From Thalassiosira profunda (lineage: Eukaryota; Bacillariophyta; Thalassiosirophyceae; Thalassiosirales; Thalassiosiraceae), in the NCBI GenBank assembly GCA_036939355.1, contig JALLAP010002741.1, positions 1-12,728 of the forward strand: a DNA stretch of 12,728 bases, read 5' to 3'. Numbering within the stretch: position 1 is the first letter of the stretch; every line of letters starts with the position of its first letter. Below are positions 7,701 to 12,728 of the stretch, piece by piece. The translations under genes were made by a program, and so were the position numbers. The notes beneath the pieces are model-generated. The model had not been told where the DNA came from. It saw only the letters and a list, made by a program, of their open reading frames with translations, and did not search any database.

Positions 7701-9759
7701 GTTCGAGAGGGGTTCGCCGTCGATCCGGCTCTCGTCGAACTCCGAGAAGGGCGAATCGAGGCCCTCCTTCATCTTGTCGTGGTCCCTCCAGAACCAACCC
7801 TGGCAGAGGGCCTCTCCGAGGAGCTCGGCGCCGAGCATGCGATGGCTGGACACCTTGGACTCGCACATGTCGCCCACGAACTTGAGCAGCTTGGCCCGCT
7901 CGTAGCTTGGGAGCGCCGCGAGGCAGGCCGTTCCCAGGTCCTTCGCTCTCGAACGAGACTCGGCACGCTCCAGGCCCTTGGAGGTGAAGATCCGCTGCAG
8001 CAAGCCCAGGATCGGAGTCAGGATGGGATGGAGCGCAGAGCCCGCCGTGGAATTGCTCGAATTGCGCGTCCGCCTCGGCGTGATGCTCTTCTTCAGCGAC
8101 GGCGGCGCGAGCATGCTGTTGTTGCCCGCAACCGTCCCGAGGGAGCTCCGCCGGCTCCGGTTGTTATTGGCCGGCGTGTGCGAGAAGCCGACCGATTTGC
8201 GCCCGCCCCGCTTGGGCGTGAGGGAGTCGTCTCGCATCGAGGCGATTGACACCCTCCCGCGAGGGTTGAGCTCCATGTCCTCACAGATGGAGGAGATGAC
8301 GCCCACGAGGAGGCCGGACGCCGTCTCGTGGGCGGCCATTTTGCCGGCCTGGCCGTTGGGCAGTTCCACCTTCAGGTTGAACAGGGGCAGCAACCCGCGC
8401 AGCAGGTAGACGCCCGACTCCCGCTGCCGCTTTTCCTCGTTTGACGCCGCCACCGAGCTCTTCCGGCGGCTGCGGGCGGACTTTTTCAGCCGGGGCGCCG
8501 TCGATCCCTCGGTCGAATTCCTGCCCACCTCTGGCGCGGGAGGCTGCGCCACCGTCGTCCGCAGCGCGTTCTCCAGAGAGGACACCGCCTCTTGGCAGAT
8601 GGCCGCGGCTTCCTTGTAGTCCTTGCCCTTGCACCCGGCCAGCAAGGCCGAGGCAATGCCCAGAGCGGCCGAGGCGCCGTCCACATAAAATTCGCGCGAT
8701 TCGGGGGACCAGTTCTTGTAATCGGCTTGCAGCGAAGCCTGCCCCAGCGCTTGGACCAGCTCGAGCCCTCCCATGATCATTTCCTTCTCCGCAAACTCTT
8801 CCTTGGGCTCTTCCTCCTCGGGCTCTTCCACCTCCAGATACTTGGACGCCGGGCCCTCCGGGTCCACGTAGAACGTGGCATTCAGGTCCGGGGCCGGAGC
8901 ATTCTNCCAGATACTTGGACGCCGGGCCCTCCGGGTCCACGTAGAACGTGGCATTCAGGTCCGGGGCCGGAGCATTCTCTTCTGCCTCGTCCTCGCAGCT
9001 CATGTCGTCGTCCTCGTCTTCGTCCAGATTCATGATCGTCGGGAACTCGCTGATGCGCACGCTCTTCCGCGCCCCCAAAGCATTGGCCTTGTGCACCCTG
9101 GACTTCTTCTTGGCCGGACTTCCCCCCTTCCGGTTCCCCTTGGAAGTCTTCTGTTTGGCCATGACGTTCTCCCTCCCGCGGCACTCCACGCCCCACCGTC
9201 GAATCAAGGCGGTCACGGCGCCGATGCCCCCGGCGTCGACCATGCCCGCCCCCCACGCACCCTTGGTGCCGATCAACTCCACGTAAAGTCTAGCCGCGGC
9301 CAACGACAAAGCCGAGAGGGTGGGCGCCGCGCGCGACGAGATGGCCTCATTATTGGCCGCCGCGTCCTGCGTCGCGGGCAGCAGGTCCTCGATCTCGGCG
9401 CGGTGCGAGACGAGCTTGGCCAACGCCGCGGCGAGGGCCGAGGCCGTGGAGGAGGGGACGTTGCCGATGGCGTCGCGGAGGTGGGGCCGTAGGGTGGATG
9501 AGGGGCGCTCGGTGAGGCTGGTCCGTATGAACGAGTCGCCCGCCCCTTCCCCCTTCTCATCGTTGTCGGCGGCGGCTGCCGCCTTGGCCCCGGCCTGTCG
9601 CACCAGGGCCGTCAGTTCCTCGCAGATTTTCAGCTGCCGGGATCGCAACTCGCGCTCCTCCGCGACCGTTGTCGTGGCCTGGCTGTCCTCGTTCCCGTCG
9701 GCGCCGCCGCCGGCGGCCGCCGCTGCGGCGAGGAGCTCCGCCACCAGCGCCTCCGCCAT
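4704..9759 (-). CDS. NCAPD3: Condensin-2 complex subunit D3 (CAP-D3), HEAT-repeat protein
   Basis: This is the non-SMC HEAT subunit of condensin II, which works with SMC2, SMC4, CAP-H2 and CAP-G2 in the nucleus to compact mitotic chromosomes. The ATG at 9759 has A at -3 and G at +4; the stop is TGA at 4706-4704. One assembly junction (N at 8906) and one 87-nt intron (7079-7165) interrupt it. Resolving both gives about 1631 aa, a little longer than human NCAPD3 (about 1500). The Ala-rich N-terminus is followed by an acidic stretch near 243-262, basic disordered loops near 400 and 485-545, then HEAT repeats. A condensin Cnd1-type segment spans roughly 1215-1390 (SNALMVMGDLCVRYTNLVDR, SLVKKNAIMLLSSLLLQDYI). 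The C-terminal region has the family's LKTVLEG...LRDLMHYL and ELEYD motifs. The basic loop carries CDK consensus sites TPKR and TPRR, fitting mitotic phosphorylation. Assignment is from recognised family motifs. Confidence 0.95.
7079..7165 (-). other. 87-nt phase-1 spliceosomal intron in the condensin D3 gene
   Basis: On the minus strand the segment begins GTGAGT and ends CCTCCAG, with a branch-like TCTAAAC about 30 nt before the 3' end. It is 29 codons long with no stop, so it reads through as coding. The encoded stretch (GEWFGGLLLLSLPF and on) is hydrophobic and unlike the surrounding HEAT repeats. Splicing rebuilds the expected family sequence TVLPLVSDAEATC in place of TVLPLGEW...PPVSDAEATC. 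It falls after codon 840, within the Val codon. Annotation by longest ORF would miss it. Confidence 0.9.
8834..8978. repeat. Assembly junction: 72-nt duplication around N8906
   Basis: Positions 8834-8905 and 8907-8978 are identical 72-nt copies around a single N. In the minus-strand condensin frame each copy encodes NAPAPDLNATFYVDPEG and on to the start of a Glu-rich stretch. The 73-nt insertion splits the gene into two overlapping frames. Using one copy joins them into a single frame (YLEVEEPEEEEPKEEF after the junction). Confidence 0.93.
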
Positions 9760-9855
9760 TATGCTGCTGTAGGGGGGCGTTATCTCCCTCTTCTGCCTGT
9801 TGGGTCGATCGTTGGCTCTTGGCTCGTTGGTTGTGTTGACGTTGATGGCTTGGGG

Positions 9856-9899
9856 TTTGTTGTGTGTGTGTGTTGTGTGTTGGTGTTGTCGTCGTTGGT
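9856..9899 (-). repeat. GT/CA-rich low-complexity tract in the condensin D3 leader
   Basis: The plus strand is almost only G and T here, including a short (TG)n run near 9861-9872; the gene's strand reads as CA-rich. It lies about 100-140 nt upstream of the condensin start codon. Such alternating tracts are often polymorphic, can adopt Z-DNA, and as RNA make an unstructured leader. No specific role can be shown. Confidence 0.5.
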
Positions 9900-10562
9900 T
9901 TTTTTGGCGCGGGGAGAATTATTCCGGGGTCTCAAACTTCAATGTCTCAAACCTGATGAGTATCGTATCTGATGTGATGTCCAAGTGTGTAGGAACAACA
10001 CCCCGTGAGTAGATCCCTCACATAGATTTGTGGGGAAGAGAGAGAGGTTCTTGGCTTGGGTTTGGGTGTGCTGAGCAAAAGCGGCTCAAGCACCACGGCA
10101 TGGGGTAGCTGTGCAAAAGGACAGCAACTGTAAAAGGCAGTGCCACAGTGTGGAAATGGCGGGGGAGAGGGTGGGTGGAGGCGTCGGCCATGCCACCACT
10201 TCTCGCGGTCTCGGGGGCACACACCACAGTCTCTCCCGTGTGACACTTGCGATACTGCTCCACTTGGTATTTTTTGGGTCCACCAAATTGGGTTCTTTGC
10301 GTGCATTCCTGTCCAATAGGTTCTCTTCCATCGCCCTGGGACTTTGGATGGTGGTTTTGGTCTCTTTGGGGGCCGTGATGTACCTCCGAAGTTGGCCGCT
10401 CTACCCAAAATTTGGTCCAACTCGAGCAGAGCGCCCAACTTTGAATGCCTGTGGTTCCTTTGCAAACGGCCGCACGGCGTTGCCTCCACTGCAACTCCGG
10501 CACCTAATTCTCCCAAGCAAGTGCTCCAGAGCAAAAGAAATGGCGGTAATACCCCGCAAAGC

Positions 10563-10566
10563 AAAA
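10563..10566 (-). terminator. RNA polymerase III terminator TTTT
   Basis: On the minus strand a run of four T follows the discriminator base of the tRNA by 5 nt. Runs of four or more T end Pol III transcription. A weaker TTT lies just before it. Confidence 0.65.
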
Positions 10567-10571
10567 GGAAA

Positions 10572-10657
10572 CTCTCCGGAGGAGGATCGAACTCCCGGCC
10601 TCAAGATGCCCATAGAAATGTAACAGTCTCGCGCTCTGCCAACTGAGCTACCGGAGA
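10572..10657 (-). tRNA. tRNA-Asn (anticodon GTT) with a 13-nt intron
   Basis: The minus strand folds into a complete cloverleaf. The acceptor stem is TCTCCGG/CCGGAGA, the D arm GCTC-AGTTGGCA-GAGC, the anticodon stem CGAGA/TCTTG, the variable loop 5 nt, and the T arm GGGAG-TTCGATC-CTCCT. The mature length is 73 with the discriminator base. The anticodon loop, once the intron is removed, is CTGTTAA, as in eukaryotic tRNA-Asn, with anticodon GTT at 34-36. The discriminator base G73 also suits Asn. The A box lies in the D arm and the B box is GGTTCGA-like (AGTTCGATCC). No CCA is encoded, as expected for a nuclear gene. The first pair is T1-A72; the tRNA-Asn genes I know begin with G1-C72, so this is unusual. 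It stands alone between two protein genes. Confidence 0.9.
10608..10620 (-). other. 13-nt tRNA intron at the canonical 37/38 position
   Basis: The 13 nt CATTTCTATGGGC interrupt the anticodon loop after base 37, the standard site cut by the eukaryotic tRNA-splicing endonuclease. Removing them leaves a normal 7-nt loop closed by a 5-bp stem with one G-T pair. Confidence 0.82.
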
Positions 10658-10931
10658 TGTCTGGCTTTCACGGCCAGAGTTTTGTTGATTAAACTTTGAC
10701 AACGATGTGACACAATGACCCCACCTGGCATTTCGCAGACACAAAAAGCCTGCGCCCCATCCAAAGCGAGCAAGGCGAGACGAGGAACCATGGCAAAGAG
10801 AGCCAGGCGCGGCGGCTCCCCCCACCTCCCCAGGGACCGGGCTGACCATCTCGGGAACACGCTAGCTGCAAAGTTGCCAGCTCTTGGGCGCCGGTCACGT
10901 CACATGCACAAGTGACGGTTCACCTGCAACG
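10658..10931. promoter_or_regulatory. Short divergent spacer between the tRNA and the plus-strand gene
   Basis: This 274-nt spacer must hold the 5' flank of the minus-strand tRNA and the promoter and leader of the plus-strand gene. An ACGTCA half-CRE is at 10897-10902, about 30 nt before the start codon and therefore probably inside the leader. An AT-rich patch (GTTGATTAAACTTTG) near 10680-10700 is the only other visible feature. No TATA box was placed. Confidence 0.35.
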
Positions 10932-12728
10932 ATGACAGATGCACAACACCCTCCGTCGACCATTCGCGTGAAGACGCCCGATCGGGCGATGCCCCGCGAG
11001 CAATCCCAACCTCGACCGCCGCCGCCCAGCCGCTCCCGCGGTTCCCATCCGCGGAGCCGCTCGCGGGAAGCTGGACAACGGCTCGCGGCGCGGCGGAAGA
11101 GCCTCTCGGGCGGGGGCACCGGCGCGATGCGGCCGAGCAAGAGCTACAGCGAGATCCGGGCGGCATACAACATTGGCGCCCATGGCGACGCGTTACCTTC
11201 GCGGGGATTCCATCGGAGCTACGACGAACTTCTGGACGGAAGGGAAACGGCCCCTGGCCAGGGACAATTCCATCGCAGCTACGACGAGCTGCTGGCCCCG
11301 CACCGACCGTATATGAGAGGCAACAGCGACGGCAGTTCAGTAAATGCAACCGGGGCCCAGCGCCACGATACCTCTACAATCGCTACAAACTACAATTCCA
11401 ACATGGCGGGGATGAAGGCGCGGGATGCGGCCAATCGACGACGGAAAGCCTTCAACGAAATGGTGGTGCCCGTGGAGGGATACGTCTCCGACACCAGCGG
11501 AAATGTTAGGAACAATAACTTTCGGGGCCGGAGGCGAGGCACCATCAGCGACGGGGGATACAACAGCGGTAACGATGTCCGGAACCGACGAAGGGGAACG
11601 ATCGGCGATGGAGGCTATGTGAGCAGCGGGAGCGAATTGGCGAGCAACAACACAAACCCCAACCAGCCGAGGAATGGGTTTCGAAGGAGGATCACGCACG
11701 ATGGGAGCTTCGCCCTGGGGCTGAGCGGAAAGCGATATCCCAACTCGACCGGAAATTTCGCCCGGGCCTTTACAAGCCAACGAAGAGGAAGCGTCAGCGG
11801 AAGCGACGTGTCGGGAGACGTCGCCGGAGAGAGAAACCGGCCCTCCATGAGCTCAGCCCCGGGCAATTTGAGGCCTCTGCCCGAAGGGAAGAGCTTGCGC
11901 TGCTCGGTGCCCACTGTGCCTGTTGACNGCCCCGGGCAATTTGAGGCCTCTGCCCGAAGGGAAGAGCTTGCGCTGCTCGGTGCCCACTGTGCCTGTTGAC
12001 CTTGACGATGCGAACGCGAACGAGTTCATGACGAAGAATCTCGATGAAATGACGTTGGAGGAGCTCCAGGCAGAGTTGAAGACGCACGGGATTGCCGTAC
12101 AGGGAATGTTCGACCGAGGGGATCTAGTGGGGGTCTGTATGCAGGCGCGCAAACGGAGGATGGCCAACATGTACCGGCCCGTGAGTCGGAACAACTCGAA
12201 CGAGGACTTGAAGAACCAGGGCCAGTCGCAACAATCTCCTCCGCGAAGGCCCAGCTACCAACCCCAGCGGAAGCGGCGGACGTCCGATAGCCGCGACAGC
12301 GCGGGCTTCAGCGCCAACCCCCAGCAGGGGAAGCAGCGCGTGTCCACCACCGCTCGGCGTGGAAGCGACAACGTGGGAAGTGGCCGGCACAGTCGAAGGA
12401 GCAGCCGCTCCAGTCTCAGCTCGTTGGGCGACGGCCTCGAGCAGGAGATGAACGAGATGACCGTACTTAACGCCCCGCTAGGCGTGGGTCTGTCGGGGAT
12501 CGGCTACGACGTGGAAAATCCCCACCAGCAAATGGGACTGCTGATGCAGCAGATGCAGGCGCTGGAAGACCAGATGAACGATCCGCAGGACACAGCTCCG
12601 CCCAAGAATATGCCCCGCCGCATGTCCGGACACCAGTTGGCGACAGGCGCCGCAAATTTATCTCGTAACAACTCGCGCCGACTGAGCATTGGGAGCGGGC
12701 GCAGCGGCGCCAGTAGCGGGGGCCTCCT
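10932..12728 (+). CDS. Unknown basic Ser/Arg-rich protein with a SAP-like segment and eleven RRx(S/T) motifs (partial, 574 residues seen)
   Basis: The ATG at 10932 (MTDAQHPPST) opens a frame that runs off the right edge. One assembly junction (N at 11928) shifts the raw frame; using one copy keeps it open for 574 codons plus 2 nt. Most of the protein is low-complexity Ser/Arg/Gly/Asn. The motif HRSYDELL occurs twice (94-101, 114-121) with a related SKSYSEIR at 69-76. RRRGTI(S/G)DGGY occurs twice (200-210, 219-229), then looser copies at RRRITHDGS and RRGSVSG. Residues about 345-384 (MTLEELQAELKTHGIAVQGM, then FDRGDLVG) resemble the SAP-like helix-turn-helix found in many stramenopile proteins, ending in a basic ARKRR. 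Residues 507-525 are Gln/Met-rich and may form a short coiled coil. Eleven RRx(S/T) sites suit basophilic kinases such as PKA. I do not recognise the whole protein; its role is unknown. Confidence 0.8.
11856..12000. repeat. Assembly junction: 72-nt duplication around N11928
   Basis: Positions 11856-11927 and 11929-12000 are identical 72-nt copies around a single N. In the raw sequence the extra 73 nt shift the plus-strand gene into a stop at 11997-11999. Using one copy carries the frame from PTVPVD straight into LDDANANEFMTKN and on to the window's end. Confidence 0.93.

Larger units (their letters stand above)
9760..10571. other. Intergenic region: condensin D3 promoter and leader; no supported gene
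   Basis: This 812-nt stretch separates the condensin start codon from the tRNA gene. Frames of up to about 205 codons are open on both strands, but none has a recognisable domain, and the long plus-strand one ends inside the tRNA. The first 150 nt next to the condensin ATG are CA/AC-rich on that gene's strand, which fits a 5' UTR. About 10275-10420 carries a loose, imperfect inverted similarity (CACCAAATTGGG against CCCAAAATTTGGT) that I do not count as a defined element. Nothing else stands out. Confidence 0.55.

Noticed and set aside
7182..8249. Plus-strand open frame of about 355 codons
   Set aside because: It is antisense to the HEAT-repeat coding sequence of condensin D3 and has arginine-rich shadow composition.
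10275..10420. Possible inverted repeat between CACCAAATTGGG and CCCAAAATTTGGT, as a mobile-element end
   Set aside because: The arms match only with gaps, there is no target-site duplication, and there is no transposase-like frame between or near them.
9947..10623. Open frames of 160-205 codons on both strands before the tRNA
   Set aside because: Overlapping frames on both strands without a domain; the plus-strand frame lacks an ATG start and ends inside the tRNA gene.
10572..10657. tRNA-Tyr as an alternative identity because tRNA-Tyr commonly has an intron
   Set aside because: The anticodon triplet in the loop is GTT, not GTA, and no shift of the intron boundary that keeps a 7-nt loop gives GTA.
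1135..12000. The 72-nt repeats as a real dispersed or tandem repeat family
   Set aside because: The four pairs share no sequence with each other, each pair is split by one N, and each breaks a gene that is intact when one copy is used.
1..12728. CRISPR array, insertion sequence, phage or bacterial defence genes
   Set aside because: No spaced direct repeats, transposase, integrase or bacterial operon layout; gene content and the spliced intron are eukaryotic.

Overview
The window is nuclear DNA from a eukaryote, most likely a stramenopile and plausibly a diatom. That placement is inference. It rests on compact GC-rich genes with few short introns, a clear condensin II subunit gene, an intron-bearing nuclear-type tRNA, and a TGACGTCA element of the kind known in diatom promoters. 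There is no sign of a bacterial operon, phage, CRISPR array or transposon.

Layout from left to right. (1) 1-160, minus strand: the first 53 codons of an unknown protein that runs off the left edge. (2) 161-766: AT-richer spacer with inverted repeats. (3) 767-3924, minus: an unrecognised, probably disordered protein of 1003 aa with about 45 Ser/Thr-Pro sites. (4) 3925-4703: spacer packed with palindromes, a CRE-type site, short direct repeats and a perfect G-quadruplex motif. (5) 4704-9759, minus: condensin-2 subunit D3 (NCAPD3/CAP-D3), about 1631 aa, with one 87-nt in-frame intron. (6) 9760-10571: spacer with a CA-rich leader for the condensin gene. (7) 10572-10657, minus: tRNA-Asn(GTT) with a 13-nt intron. 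(8) 10932 to the right edge, plus: the N-terminal 574 residues of a basic, serine-rich protein with a SAP-like segment and eleven RRx(S/T) motifs.

A key point for any reader: all three long genes are broken in the raw sequence by the same artefact, which occurs four times (N at 1207, 3347, 8906 and 11928). Each is a single N between two copies of the same 72-nt sequence. Counting one copy and dropping the N (73 nt) restores an uninterrupted frame in every case. The pattern is best explained as contig ends that overlap but were not merged. At one junction the two copies differ at three sites, all silent third-codon positions, which points to two alleles in a heterozygous diploid.

The genes do not form an obvious pathway. 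Condensin II acts in mitotic chromosome folding. The two unknown long proteins look like disordered phosphorylation platforms, one for proline-directed (CDK/MAPK-like) kinases and one for basophilic (PKA/AGC-like) kinases. I see no convincing new multi-gene system. The most distinctive leads are the two phospho-platform proteins, the regulatory cluster at 4332-4434 and the intron-containing tRNA-Asn.
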